Source: Novosphingobium taihuense (GTDB lineage Bacteria; Pseudomonadota; Alphaproteobacteria; Sphingomonadales; Sphingomonadaceae). Taken from it: a stretch of 64,000 bases of DNA. Every line of letters starts with the position of its first letter. The first letter of the stretch is position 1. Shown piece by piece: positions 18,379 through 27,929 of this stretch. The position numbers and the translations under genes are program-made. Below the pieces are notes generated by a model. It was not told the DNA's origin and did no database searches. It worked only from the letters and a program-made list of their open reading frames with translations. The stretch spans positions 62,001 through 126,000 of the forward strand of contig NZ_VLKJ01000010.1 in assembly GCF_007830315.1 (NCBI RefSeq), written 5' to 3'.

Positions 18379-19170
18379 TCAATCCTCGAAGATTGCCACG
18401 GCACGGGTCCAGCCGGCCGAAGCGCCCTTGATCTTGTGGGGAAAACAGCTGACCATGAAGCCATCGGGCGGCAGCACTTCAAGGTTGTGCAGCTTTTCAA
18501 GGTGGCAATAGCCGATGTCGCGCCCGGCCTTGTGACCTTCCCAGATCAGCGATGTGTCGCCGGTTTCCTTGACCTTCTCGGCCGTGTGGACAAACGGCGC
18601 GTCCCAGCTCCAGGCGTCGGTCCCGGTCACGCGGATGCCGCGTGAGGTGAGGTACATCGTCGCCTCGTAGCCCATGCCGCAACCGATGCTGACATAGTTG
18701 GGATCGCCAACCGCCTTGCCGGCGGCGGTGTTGACCACAACGATCTCCAGCGGCTTCAGCTCATGCCCGATGCGCCTGAGTTCGTCCTCCACATCCTGCG
18801 CGGTGACGACATAGCCATCGGGAAAGTGGCGGAAGTCCAGCTTCACGCCCGGCTGGAAACACCACTCGAGGGGCACTTCATCGATCGTCATCGAAGGCAC
18901 GGGTTTGCCGTCCTTGCCATCCATCGTCGGGTGGAAGTGCCATGGCGCGTCGAGATGCGTGCCGTTGTGCGTGGTCAGCGTGACGTTCTCGACCGCTGCG
19001 AAGCCCGCACCGTCCGGCGTCTCCTCGGGAGTTACACCGGGAAAGAAGAAGCCCAGCTCCGGCATGGTCTCGCCATGCTTCTGGTATTCGATCTTCGGGC
19101 GCAGGAACGGCGGATCGGTGATCACGTCGTTCTCGAGGTAGATCGAAAGATCGACAAAACGCCGAGTCAT
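18379..19170 (-). CDS. Cyclase-family (kynurenine formamidase-like) metal-dependent hydrolase
   Basis: 263 residues. The family metal-binding signature HNGTHLDAPWHFHP is at about residues 68-81, and a second His region (HLEKLHNLEVLPPDGF) lies near the C-terminus. Relatives hydrolyse amides, lactones or ring-opened products such as isatin and formylkynurenine. It ends a four-gene minus-strand cluster with an FAD monooxygenase, an extradiol dioxygenase and a C-C bond hydrolase, so it probably acts on a late ring-cleavage product. The start overlaps the stop of the hydrolase gene by four bases. Confidence 0.8.
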   Translation of the reverse strand: MTRRFVDLSIYLENDVITDPPFLRPKIEYQKHGETMPELGFFFPGVTPEETPDGAGFAAVENVTLTTHNGTHLDAPWHFHPTMDGKDGKPVPSMTIDEVPLEWCFQPGVKLDFRHFPDGYVVTAQDVEDELRRIGHELKPLEIVVVNTAAGKAVGDPNYVSIGCGMGYEATMYLTSRGIRVTGTDAWSWDAPFVHTAEKVKETGDTSLIWEGHKAGRDIGYCHLEKLHNLEVLPPDGFMVSCFPHKIKGASAGWTRAVAIFED

Positions 19171-20324
19171 GCGGTCACTCCACCCAAGGTCTCGGCAAAC
19201 CAGTCGGCAATCAGGTCGCGGCCATAGGACATGTTGTCCGCACCGACATGTTCGACGCCGCCTTCGCGCGCGGTGAAGATCACCTTCTCGCGGCGGGGCG
19301 AATTGACGAGCTGGTCATAAAGGTCGTCGGCGTAGGACACGCTGATCTGGCGATCGTGTGCCCCGTGAGTGACGAGGAACGGCACCTTGATGCGGTCCAT
19401 GTGCCCGTTGAGGTTCATGTCGGTCGACTTGGCGAGAAATTCGTCCATGTCGTTTGCGCCGAACGCCCACATCACGTGCGCCCAATAGTGCGGAACCGGG
19501 TTTTCGCCCTCGCGCTTCATGCGCTTGTCCTGCACTTCGCGCCAGTTGTGGTTGGCACCCCACACCGCACCGCTGGCAAAGCGTGGCTCGTAGGCGACTG
19601 CACGCGGAGCGAAATGTCCGCCGAGCGAAATGCCGGTCATGCCGATGCGCTTGGGATCGACATCCGCCTGCTGCTCCAGCCAATCGACCGCCTTGCTGGC
19701 CCAGCTCTCCGAATGCGGATCGACAGGCAGATCCTGCAGTCGCAAGGTTTCGCCGGATCCCGGTTGATCCACGCACAGCGTCGAAACGCCACGGCGTGCC
19801 AGCGCTTCAGGCAGACGGCTCCAGTAGAGCAGTTCCTTGCAGCTATCGAGGCCGTTGCAATAGACCACCACCGGATGCGGACCCGGCCCTTCGGCACGGG
19901 TATAGAGCGCAGGCATTGTTCCCTGCTCGAGGGGAATTTCCACGCGCTCGCGGTTGATCTTGCCCAATTCGGTCGACCTGGCAAAGGCATCGAGCGCCTT
20001 GGCATAAGTCTCCTTGCGACCCGGCGCGCCATGGCCCTGCATGCGCTCTGCCACCAGCAGGTAGAGCGATGCGCGCTCCAGCTTGTTGGACGCAGAGAAC
20101 GCACGCCCCTTGGCCTCGTCCTCGGCGGCAAGCTCGATCAGCTTGTCGCCATAGGCGGCCCACTGCTTCATGAACATCGGCGTGCCGGCATCACCGCCAT
20201 TGGCCGCCGCCTCGATGATCGGCTGGCACATGTCGACGATTTCGCCGATCTGTCCGCCGCTCTCCATCGCGATCGAGACGGAGAGGTTCCAGATGTAGTT
20301 CGGAAACGGTTCGTACAATGCCAT
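19167..20324 (-). CDS. Alpha/beta hydrolase of the DHPON-hydrolase (C-C bond hydrolase) type
   Basis: 385 residues: an N-terminal helical domain of about 130 residues followed by an alpha/beta hydrolase core. The candidate catalytic triad is Ser233 in GISLGG, Asp324 in GAHDRQ and His359 in VEHVG. Length and layout match 2,6-dihydroxypseudooxynicotine hydrolase and related enzymes that cleave C-C bonds of ring-fission or diketone substrates. It sits three bases downstream of the dioxygenase gene, so it is a good candidate for the enzyme acting on that product. The actual substrate is unknown. Confidence 0.8.
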   Translation of the reverse strand: MALYEPFPNYIWNLSVSIAMESGGQIGEIVDMCQPIIEAAANGGDAGTPMFMKQWAAYGDKLIELAAEDEAKGRAFSASNKLERASLYLLVAERMQGHGAPGRKETYAKALDAFARSTELGKINRERVEIPLEQGTMPALYTRAEGPGPHPVVVYCNGLDSCKELLYWSRLPEALARRGVSTLCVDQPGSGETLRLQDLPVDPHSESWASKAVDWLEQQADVDPKRIGMTGISLGGHFAPRAVAYEPRFASGAVWGANHNWREVQDKRMKREGENPVPHYWAHVMWAFGANDMDEFLAKSTDMNLNGHMDRIKVPFLVTHGAHDRQISVSYADDLYDQLVNSPRREKVIFTAREGGVEHVGADNMSYGRDLIADWFAETLGGVTA

Positions 20325-20327
20325 GGA

Positions 20328-21242
20328 TCAGGCCTCGCCAGCGAGTTCGGGCGTCTTGAACAGACCCGGATTGACGTGAGGATGGGGCATGGTCTGCGGG
20401 CCGCCAACGCCGATGCCCCACTGGTCCATGACCATGGGCGCAGGCTTGTGCACCTTGAACTCGTGCATATCGAAATCAACTTCCTCGAGCTCAGAAGTGT
20501 ACTCGGTGACGAAGCCCCCGGGCGTGACGAAATAGCTGAAGGTGTTGTTGCCCGCCGTGTGGCGACCGGGGCCCCAGCTGATGTCGATGCCCTTGATCTT
20601 GAGACGGTGCGCGCCGCGCATCATGTCGTCCACCGAAAGCATGTCATAGGCCACGTGGTTGAGGCAGGCAGGCCCCGGCAGGATAGCAATGCGGTGGTGC
20701 GCCGAATTGCATCGCAGGAAGCACATGAAGTCGCCCAGCCAGTCCGAAACCTTGAAGCCCAGCACGTCGCAGAAGAATTTCACCGCTTCCTGATGGTTGG
20801 GCGAGTGCAGCACGATGTGACTGATCTTGACCGGCACGCCTTCCCAGTGGGCCAGCTCGCGCTTGCTGCCCTTGGCAACGTCGCTCGACACTTCGAACAG
20901 GAGTCCGTCGGGCGAGAAGAAACGGAAGCCATATCCGCCACCGGGCGAGGTAAGATCAGCAGGTTCGCTGGCGATCTGGCACCCGGCGTCGGCGACCCTG
21001 GCGCGCAGGGAATCGACATCGGCGCGGCTGTCAGCGGCCAGTGCGATCACGTCGACACGGTTTTCATCGGCACGTCGCAGCTGGACGACATGGTGCTCGT
21101 CATGCCCCTGCGCCTTGAACCAGGCGTTGTTCTGGTCCTCGCCCACCGGCTCGAGGCCCCAGACTTCGGAGTAGTAGGTCTTTTCGGCGTCGAATTCCTT
21201 CACGCCATATCCGACATAACGGATCTCGGTAACGCGGCTCAT
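20328..21242 (-). CDS. Type I extradiol ring-cleavage dioxygenase (VOC fold)
   Basis: 304 residues with two vicinal-oxygen-chelate domains. The C-terminal domain carries the Fe(II) ligands His142 (ISHIVLHSP), His196 (CLNHVAYDM) and Glu247 (GGFVTEYTS). Second-sphere residues expected in active type I enzymes are also present: His182/183, His228 and Tyr237. This spacing matches BphC-type enzymes, so it should be catalytically competent and cleave a catecholic ring beside one hydroxyl. The substrate is unknown; the neighbours are a flavin hydroxylase upstream and a C-C hydrolase downstream. Confidence 0.87.
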   Translation of the reverse strand: MSRVTEIRYVGYGVKEFDAEKTYYSEVWGLEPVGEDQNNAWFKAQGHDEHHVVQLRRADENRVDVIALAADSRADVDSLRARVADAGCQIASEPADLTSPGGGYGFRFFSPDGLLFEVSSDVAKGSKRELAHWEGVPVKISHIVLHSPNHQEAVKFFCDVLGFKVSDWLGDFMCFLRCNSAHHRIAILPGPACLNHVAYDMLSVDDMMRGAHRLKIKGIDISWGPGRHTAGNNTFSYFVTPGGFVTEYTSELEEVDFDMHEFKVHKPAPMVMDQWGIGVGGPQTMPHPHVNPGLFKTPELAGEA

Positions 21243-21269
21243 CGGGATCTTCCTTGAAAAACGTGCAAA

Positions 21270-22385
21270 TCAGATTGGCTGCGAGACGACTGCGAACATC
21301 TCTGCAGTGGCCTTGTGATTGTCGACCGCGGGCCCCACGCCCAACTGGCCATGGCAGATGGCAAGGCTGCTCTCGACGATATAGCGGCAGCGCTCGAAAC
21401 GGCGGTCACGATAGGCCTTGAGCGCCGTTTCCACGTCGTCGTGGCGCTCCAGTTCCTCGGCGATGACGATGGCATCCTCGATCGCCATGCCCGCTCCCTG
21501 CCCCAGATGCGGCGTCGTGGCGTGCACGGCATCGCCGAGCAGCCCGACACGCCCCTTGCTCCAGTCACCCCGCACCAGCATGCCTTCCAGCGGACGGTAG
21601 ACCACGCCCTCGTCATCGGTGATCTGCTCGCCCAGTTCACGGATCTGCGGACTGCAGTTCGCGAGCTTGGCGCGCATGGCCGCAGCAAGGCCCTGGGTCG
21701 GATAGCGCGGGTTGCCGGGCTCAGGCGTGGTCACGTACATGTACATCACATCCGCGCTCATCGGCACGAGGCCCACGCCCGTCGGCCCGTTGTAAACCTG
21801 CAGGGCATCAAGACCCTCGGGCCGCGGGAAGTTGTAGCGCCACACCGACTGCCCGGTGAAAACCGGCTTCTCGGCCTCTGGCAGGATCGCGGCGCGTGTT
21901 TGCGAGAACACACCGTCAGCACCGATCACCGCATCATAGATGCCCGACGAGCCATCAGAAAAGGTCACGGCCACCTGCTCGCCATCATCAACCATGTCTT
22001 CAGCGGTGATGCCCAGACGAATCTCGGTTCCGAGTTCCTTCGCGCTGTCGCCCAGCACCTTCTGGAGCGCACGACGGCTGATACCGACGTTGGCAGGACG
22101 ACCTTCGACAAGTCTCGGACTGGGGACACGCGCAACCTTGGTGCCATCGGGCAGGAAGATCTCGACCGCGTCAAAACCGCATGCGGCATCCATGAATCTG
22201 TCCAGCACCCCAAGCTGGTCCATCGCGCGCAGCACGTTCGACTGCTGGATGATGCCCACGCCATAGACCGACCAGTTTGGATCACGCTCGATCGCGGTCA
22301 CCGAGTGCCCCTTTCGCGCGAGTGCAATCGCTGCGGAAAGTCCACCGATCCCGGCCCCAATTATCAGGATGTTCAAATTTTTCAT
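21270..22385 (-). CDS. FAD-dependent aromatic hydroxylase (class A flavoprotein monooxygenase)
   Basis: 371 residues. The Rossmann motif GAGIGGLSAAIAL is at residues 10-22, the DG motif in VIGADGVFSQTR, and the GD motif in VGLLGDAVHATTPHLGQG, followed by AIEDA. This is the layout of 6-hydroxynicotinate, salicylate or urate hydroxylases, which use NAD(P)H and O2 to hydroxylate an aromatic ring. It is the first gene of the minus-strand catabolic cluster and is divergent from an MFS transporter across a 241-bp promoter region. It probably produces the catechol cleaved by the neighbouring dioxygenase. Confidence 0.85.
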   Translation of the reverse strand: MKNLNILIIGAGIGGLSAAIALARKGHSVTAIERDPNWSVYGVGIIQQSNVLRAMDQLGVLDRFMDAACGFDAVEIFLPDGTKVARVPSPRLVEGRPANVGISRRALQKVLGDSAKELGTEIRLGITAEDMVDDGEQVAVTFSDGSSGIYDAVIGADGVFSQTRAAILPEAEKPVFTGQSVWRYNFPRPEGLDALQVYNGPTGVGLVPMSADVMYMYVTTPEPGNPRYPTQGLAAAMRAKLANCSPQIRELGEQITDDEGVVYRPLEGMLVRGDWSKGRVGLLGDAVHATTPHLGQGAGMAIEDAIVIAEELERHDDVETALKAYRDRRFERCRYIVESSLAICHGQLGVGPAVDNHKATAEMFAVVSQPI

Positions 22386-22626
22386 TGCCTTAAGCTAGCT
22401 CAACGACACCGGGTCGCCAGCCCCTCTCGTTTTCATGATTGCGGTCAGTGGTCGATTTAGATTGCGCCGAACAATACACCAAGCAAGTAATTTTTATGCC
22501 GATCCATGCTCAAAATCTATTAATCCACATCAAGTCCATTAGCTTGACTTGGCCAGACCGGAGAGGATACCGTTTGAGAATAACGGTTCTAGAATGTGGC
22601 ATCGCGAAATGCCGCCGGGAGATTCG

Positions 22627-23826
22627 ATGACCAGTCCTGCAGCGCGCCAACCGGGGATTCCCCAAGGCCTCACCATCGTCCTCACCGGCTTCCTGCCGAT
22701 CGTCGCGATCGTCTCGATGTTCCCGGCGGTCCCCCGGATGATCGCGCATTTCGCGGCCGATCCTTCGGCCTCGACCAAGGTGCCAGCGATGGTATCGGCC
22801 CCCGGTCTTACCGTGGCGATCCTTGCGCTGTTCGCTGGCCTGATGGTCGACAAGTTCGGTCGTCGTCGCCTGCTGCTGTGGTCTACCGGCCTCTATGGCT
22901 TCGTCGGCATGGCCCCGATGTTCCTCGACAACCTCGATCAGATCTACGCCTCGCGCCTGCTCCTCGGCGTGACCGAAGCGGCGATCCTGACGACTGCGAA
23001 CACCCTTATCGGCGACTACTGGGACGAGAAGGGTCGCAGCAAGTGGCTCTCTCTGCAGGGAATCATCGGGCCATTCTTCGGCAGCGCGGTGATTTTCACC
23101 TCCGGCTACCTCGCATCGATGAGCTGGAACTCGGTGTTCATGATTTATGGCATCGGCTTCCTCGCCTTCATCGCCATGCTCGGCTTCATCTACGAGCCGC
23201 AGAACGATGATACCGCACGCAAGATGCTCGGCATCGGTGCCGAAGCAAGCACGCCTTTCCCGTGGGCCGGAGTGCTGACCTTCGGCCTCGTCACCCTGTT
23301 CGGCGGCGCGCTGTACTATGTCTTCATCATCAACGGCGGGATCGTCTGGCAGGAACTGGGTGTTTCCGACCCTTCCGAGATCGGACGCCTGACCACCATC
23401 CCCAGCCTCTTCGTGATCGTCGGCGCGGTGATCTTCTGGCTCACCGGAAGGTTCGGACCCCGCATCCAGCTGACGGTATTTCTGACCCTGCTCGGCTCGG
23501 GATTGGCCGTGATCGGCTCGGCCAGCGACTGGAAGGGCATGGTCGCAGGCATGGCCCTGCAACAGACCGGCGCGGGCATGGCCGTGCCGACGCTGATCGC
23601 CTGGGCGCAGGGCTACCTGCCGTTCGAGCACCGCGGACGCGGCATGGGCGTGTGGACCTCGACCTTCTTCCTCGGCCAGTTCGTCTCGCCCCTTCTCGTC
23701 AGCCTGGCGCGCACCTCCAGCGGCTCGATGCAGGGCGCATTCCTCATTGCGGGCCTGCTCGGCATCGGGATCGCGCTCGCCACCTGGTTCATCGTCGCAC
23801 CCAAACAGACGCAAACCGCAGTCTGA
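22627..23826 (+). CDS. Major facilitator superfamily transporter
   Basis: 399 residues starting at the ATG at 22627, which has GGGAG six bases upstream; an earlier in-frame ATG lacks a ribosome site. About twelve hydrophobic segments are visible, with the MFS loop 2-3 motif LMVDKFGRRRLL and its repeat in the second half (YLPFEHRGRGMG). Divergent from the FAD monooxygenase gene, so most likely the importer for the substrate of the ring-cleavage cluster. The direction and substrate of transport are inferences from context. Confidence 0.85.
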   Translation: MTSPAARQPGIPQGLTIVLTGFLPIVAIVSMFPAVPRMIAHFAADPSASTKVPAMVSAPGLTVAILALFAGLMVDKFGRRRLLLWSTGLYGFVGMAPMFLDNLDQIYASRLLLGVTEAAILTTANTLIGDYWDEKGRSKWLSLQGIIGPFFGSAVIFTSGYLASMSWNSVFMIYGIGFLAFIAMLGFIYEPQNDDTARKMLGIGAEASTPFPWAGVLTFGLVTLFGGALYYVFIINGGIVWQELGVSDPSEIGRLTTIPSLFVIVGAVIFWLTGRFGPRIQLTVFLTLLGSGLAVIGSASDWKGMVAGMALQQTGAGMAVPTLIAWAQGYLPFEHRGRGMGVWTSTFFLGQFVSPLLVSLARTSSGSMQGAFLIAGLLGIGIALATWFIVAPKQTQTAV

Positions 23827-23834
23827 TCCCGGCT

Positions 23835-24299
23835 TCAGGCCCTGACCGACTGTTCCTTGACCGGCTCCATCACCACGAAAGTGCTGGTGTTGGAGACATG
23901 CGGCAGGGTCGAGATCTTTTCGCCGAGCACGATGCGGAAGCGGCGGATGTCTGCAGTGCGGACCTTGAGCAGATAGTCGAAGTTGCCCGCGATCATGTGC
24001 GCTTCCTCGATCTCGGGAATGGCCATCACGCCACGGTTGAAATCGGCCAGCGCCTGCTCGCGCGTATCGGACAGCTTCACTTCGGTGAAGGCAACGTGAT
24101 CGAGACCGAGCCGCGCCATGTTCACCACCGCGCGAAATCCCCGGATAACCCCGTCGTCGACCAGTCGCTTCAACCGGGTCTGGCACGGCGTCTTCGACAG
24201 CCCGACCTTCTCCGCCAGTTCCGTCACCGGCATGCGCCCGTCGCGCGAAAGGATGTCGATGATCCGGCGATCGAACTGGTCAAGTTGCCTGTCTTCCAT
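23835..24299 (-). CDS. putR: Lrp/AsnC-family regulator, probable proline-responsive PutR
   Basis: 154 residues from the ATG at 24299 (MEDRQLDQFDRRII). The N-terminal AsnC HTH (VTELAEKVGLSKTPCQTRLKRL, about residues 24-45) is followed by a RAM/ligand-binding domain (HMIAGNFDYLLKVRTADI). It is divergent from putA with a 108-bp shared control region that contains a TGACTTA-N4-TAAGTCA palindrome. In alphaproteobacteria this arrangement encodes PutR, the proline-dependent activator of putA. Its end is also eight bases from the MFS gene end, but they converge and need not be related. Confidence 0.85.
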   Translation of the reverse strand: MEDRQLDQFDRRIIDILSRDGRMPVTELAEKVGLSKTPCQTRLKRLVDDGVIRGFRAVVNMARLGLDHVAFTEVKLSDTREQALADFNRGVMAIPEIEEAHMIAGNFDYLLKVRTADIRRFRIVLGEKISTLPHVSNTSTFVVMEPVKEQSVRA

Positions 24300-24357
24300 G
24301 CGTTTCAGCTTACAACAGGTGACTATTTCGCGCAATTGAAGACGATTTTCTCTAATT

Positions 24358-24375
24358 TGACTTAGTGATAAGTCA
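24358..24375. promoter_or_regulatory. Inverted repeat in the putR-putA intergenic region, candidate PutR operator
   Basis: TGACTTAGTGATAAGTCA has perfect 7-bp arms around GTGA. It sits 58 bases before the putR start and 33 bases before the putA start, in an AT-rich stretch of an otherwise GC-rich region. The position fits an operator used by the divergent Lrp-type regulator. Confidence 0.45.
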
Positions 24376-24407
24376 GAACGCCCAAGCGCTGACTGATATC
24401 ATGGGCC

Positions 24408-27400
24408 ATGAGCACGCCCCTTCCCTTCGCCCAGTTCGCTCCCCGCCTTGCCGAGCACTCGGACCTGCGCCGCGCGATCACCGCAGCCACCCGCAGGCCC
24501 GAGCGCGAGTGCATCGCCGACCTTCTCCCGCTCGCCACGCTGCCCGCGCAAGCGCGCAGCTCCGCACAGGCCCTTGCGCGCAAGCTGGTAGAAACCCTTC
24601 GCGCGAAGCCCCGCGGCAATGGCGTTGATCAATTGGTGCAGGAATATGCCCTGTCCACGCAGGAAGGCGTCGCGCTGATGTGCCTGGCCGAAGCCCTGCT
24701 ACGTATCCCGGACAACGACACCCGCGACGACCTGATCCGCGACAAGATTTCAGGCGGCGACTGGCTCGCACACCTCGGCAGCGACCGCTCGCTCTTCGTC
24801 AACGCCGCCACCTGGGGTCTCGTCGTCACCGGCAAGCTCACGTCAAGCGTGGACGACACAGGCCTTGGCAGCGCGCTCACCCGGCTGATCGCCCGCGCTG
24901 GCGAGCCGGTCATCCGGCGCGGCGTCGACCTTGCCATGCGCATGATGGGCGAGCAGTTCGTGACCGGCGAAACCATTGCCGAAGCCCTCAAGCGCGCCCG
25001 CCCGCTGGAGGAACGTGGCTTCCGTAACAGCTACGACATGCTCGGCGAAGCGGCGATGACCGCAAAGGACGCCGCCCGCTACTTCGCGGACTACGAGAAC
25101 GCGATCCACGCCATCGGCAAGGCCGCCGCCGGGCGGGGCATCTATGACGGCCCCGGCATTTCGATAAAGCTCTCCGCGCTCCACCCCCGCTATTCCCGCG
25201 CCCAGCAGGCGCGCGTGGTCGCCGAGCTTCTGCCCCGCGTGAAATCACTGTCTGCGCTCGCGCTACGCTATGACATCGGTCTCAATATCGATGCCGAAGA
25301 AGCAGACCGGCTCGAACTTTCGCTCGACCTGCTCGAAGCGCTCGCAACCGATCCCGAACTGGCAGGCTGGAACGGCCTCGGCTTCGTCGTCCAGGCCTAT
25401 GGCAAGCGCTGCCCCTTTGTGATCGACTGGATCGTCGACCTTGCCCGCCGCTCGGGCCGCCGGATCATGGTCCGGCTGGTCAAGGGCGCATACTGGGATG
25501 CCGAGATCAAGCGCGCTCAGGTCGAGGGGCAGGCGGGCTTCCCGGTCTATACCCGCAAGGTTCACACCGACATTGCCTACATCGCCTGCGCCCGACGCCT
25601 GCTGTCCGCGCGCGATGCGGTGTTCCCGCAATTCGCCACGCACAACGCCCAGACGCTGGCCACGATCCTTTCGATGGCGGGCGAGAACTTCCGCGTCGGT
25701 GACTACGAATTCCAGTGCCTCCACGGCATGGGGGAGCCGCTCTATGATGAGGTGGTCGGCCCGGACAAGCTCGACCGGCCCTGCCGCATCTATGCCCCGG
25801 TCGGCACGCACGAAACTCTGCTCGCCTACCTCGTCCGCCGCCTGCTGGAAAACGGCGCGAACTCATCCTTTGTCAACCGCATCGCCAACCCCGACGTGCC
25901 GGTGGAAGACATCATCGCCGATCCGGTCGCCGAAGTCTCCGCAGCCGATGATCCCGGCGCGCCCCACCCGCTGATCGCCCTCCCCTCGGCTCTCTACCCT
26001 GATCGCCGCAACAGCACGGGGTTGGACCTTGCCGACGAGGCGACGCTTGAAGCCATCAGCGAACGCTTCCGCGCCGTCTCGCGCCTCGTCCGCCACGCCG
26101 CACCAACGGCAGAGCTCCCCGCCGCAGGGCCGCGCCAGGTACGCAACCCCGCCGACCATCGCGATATCGTCGGCACCGTGCGCGAAGCCCTGCCCGAAGC
26201 GGTTGCCGATGCCCACCGCCTCGCAGCCGCCTCGCGCTGGGGCGCAAGCCCGCTCGCAGCCCGCGCCGTCGTGCTCGAACGCGCGGCCGACGCGATGCAG
26301 GCACTTATGCCCGAACTCATCGCACTGATCGTGCGCGAGGCTGGCAAGTCCGTCCCCAATGCCATTGCCGAAGTGCGCGAGGCAATCGACTTCCTGCGCT
26401 ATTACGCAGGGCAAGGCGCATCGCTCGCCGGATCACGCCCGCTCGGAACTGCCATCTGCATCAGCCCCTGGAACTTCCCGCTGGCGATCTTCACAGGGCA
26501 AATCGCCGCCGCGCTGATGGCGGGCAATGCCGTCCTCGCCAAGCCGGCCGAAGAGACCCCGCTGATCGCATGGGAAGCCGTGCGCATCCTCCATGAGGCA
26601 GGCGTTCCCGACGATGCCCTGATCCTCGTCCCCGGCGATGGCGCCATCGGCGCTGCCCTGATCGAAGCCCCCGGCACCAGCGCCGTCCTGTTCACCGGTT
26701 CCACCGAAGTCGGCCGCCTGATCCAGCGCCAGCTCGCCACGCGCCTTTCGCCCGATGGCCGCCCGATCCCGCTGATTGCCGAGACCGGCGGCCAGAACGC
26801 GATGATCGTCGACAGTTCGGCCCTTGCCGAGCAAGTCGTCGCCGATGTCATCGCCTCGGCCTTCGACAGCGCGGGACAGCGCTGCTCGGCCCTGCGTGTG
26901 CTCTGCCTGCAGGAAGACATTGCCGACCACGTGCTCACCATGCTGCGCGGCGCACTCGCCGAACTCTCCGTAGGTCGCACCGACGCCCTCAGTGCCGACA
27001 TCGGTCCGGTAATCACCGCCGAGGCTCGCGAGGGCATCGAAGCCCACATCGCGCGTCTCGCCAGCGCAGGCTGTCCGGTCCACCGCCTGCCGCTCGGCCC
27101 CGAAGCGGCCAACGGCACTTTTGTTGCGCCAACGATCATCGAACTGTCAGACCCGGCCCTGCTCACCCGCGAAGTGTTCGGCCCGGTCCTCCACGTCATC
27201 CGCTTCGCCCGCGCGGACATGGATGCACTCGTCGATCGCATCAACGCCTGGGGCTACGGCCTGACCTTCGGCCTTCATACCCGGCTCGACGAAACCGTCG
27301 CCCGGGTGACGACGCGCGCCCATGCAGGGAACATCTACGTCAACCGCAACGTCATCGGCGCGGTGGTGGGCGTACAGCCCTTCGGCGGTCACGGCCTGTC

Positions 27401-27851
27401 CGGCACCGGCCCCAAGGCAGGCGGCCCGCTATACTTGCGTCGCCTCGTCGCCACTGCCCCCGCAGCGCCCGCCATCGCACTTGGCGAGCGCGAACTGGCA
27501 GGCCCGGTGGGTGAACGCAATGTCCACGCCCTGCGCCCCGTCGGCAGGGTCCTCGTCGCCGCGCAGGACGCCACGCGCCTCGCCGCCCTATCGGTGCGCG
27601 TCGCCTCCCTTGGCGGAACTCCGGTCGTCGCAGAACCGGGCTGGCAAGCCCAAGGCCCCTTCGCTCGCGCACTGGTCGATGGCGATGCGCCCTTCACCAT
27701 GGCTATCCAGCAGGCCGTCGCCGCGCTCGAAGGCGCGATCGTGCCGGTGCTCTGCCCCGCCGATGGCGATGCCATGCTCGTCGGCGAAGTGTCGCTCTCG
27801 ATCAACACCACGGCGGCGGGCGGCAATGCGAGCCTGATGGCCATGGCCTGA
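24408..27851 (+). CDS. putA: Bifunctional proline dehydrogenase / L-glutamate gamma-semialdehyde dehydrogenase
   Basis: Oxidises proline to glutamate in two steps with channelling between sites. At 1147 residues it is the long form: a helical arm, then an FAD-dependent beta/alpha barrel (about 140-480, with YDMLGEAAMTAKDAARYF, GPGISIKLSALHPRY and RLVKGAYWDAEIKRAQ), then an ALDH domain (about 540-990, with ISPWNFPLAIFTGQ, IAETGGQNAMIVD and nucleophile Cys826 in AGQRCSALRVL), then a C-terminal ALDH-like domain of about 130 residues. There is no N-terminal ribbon-helix-helix, so it is not self-regulating, which agrees with the separate divergent putR gene. Confidence 0.97.
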   Translation: MSTPLPFAQFAPRLAEHSDLRRAITAATRRPERECIADLLPLATLPAQARSSAQALARKLVETLRAKPRGNGVDQLVQEYALSTQEGVALMCLAEALLRIPDNDTRDDLIRDKISGGDWLAHLGSDRSLFVNAATWGLVVTGKLTSSVDDTGLGSALTRLIARAGEPVIRRGVDLAMRMMGEQFVTGETIAEALKRARPLEERGFRNSYDMLGEAAMTAKDAARYFADYENAIHAIGKAAAGRGIYDGPGISIKLSALHPRYSRAQQARVVAELLPRVKSLSALALRYDIGLNIDAEEADRLELSLDLLEALATDPELAGWNGLGFVVQAYGKRCPFVIDWIVDLARRSGRRIMVRLVKGAYWDAEIKRAQVEGQAGFPVYTRKVHTDIAYIACARRLLSARDAVFPQFATHNAQTLATILSMAGENFRVGDYEFQCLHGMGEPLYDEVVGPDKLDRPCRIYAPVGTHETLLAYLVRRLLENGANSSFVNRIANPDVPVEDIIADPVAEVSAADDPGAPHPLIALPSALYPDRRNSTGLDLADEATLEAISERFRAVSRLVRHAAPTAELPAAGPRQVRNPADHRDIVGTVREALPEAVADAHRLAAASRWGASPLAARAVVLERAADAMQALMPELIALIVREAGKSVPNAIAEVREAIDFLRYYAGQGASLAGSRPLGTAICISPWNFPLAIFTGQIAAALMAGNAVLAKPAEETPLIAWEAVRILHEAGVPDDALILVPGDGAIGAALIEAPGTSAVLFTGSTEVGRLIQRQLATRLSPDGRPIPLIAETGGQNAMIVDSSALAEQVVADVIASAFDSAGQRCSALRVLCLQEDIADHVLTMLRGALAELSVGRTDALSADIGPVITAEAREGIEAHIARLASAGCPVHRLPLGPEAANGTFVAPTIIELSDPALLTREVFGPVLHVIRFARADMDALVDRINAWGYGLTFGLHTRLDETVARVTTRAHAGNIYVNRNVIGAVVGVQPFGGHGLSGTGPKAGGPLYLRRLVATAPAAPAIALGERELAGPVGERNVHALRPVGRVLVAAQDATRLAALSVRVASLGGTPVVAEPGWQAQGPFARALVDGDAPFTMAIQQAVAALEGAIVPVLCPADGDAMLVGEVSLSINTTAAGGNASLMAMA

Positions 27852-27929
27852 TAAGTCGTTCGTTTCACTTCGCGCGGTTGCCGACAATCCTCACGATTGT
27901 TAGCCTGCCAAACGGAAGAGGAGCGACAT

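Noticed and set aside
19248..21257. Long plus-strand open frame (669 codons)
   Set aside because: It is antisense to the dioxygenase and hydrolase genes, has no ribosome site or motif, and arises from high GC codon bias.
22386..22626. Operator in the FAD monooxygenase-transporter gap
   Set aside because: Only a weak TCAAG-N8-CTTGA repeat is seen and it could be chance.
22510..24186. Long minus-strand open frame (558 codons)
   Set aside because: It lies opposite the MFS transporter and part of putR; no family motif is readable.
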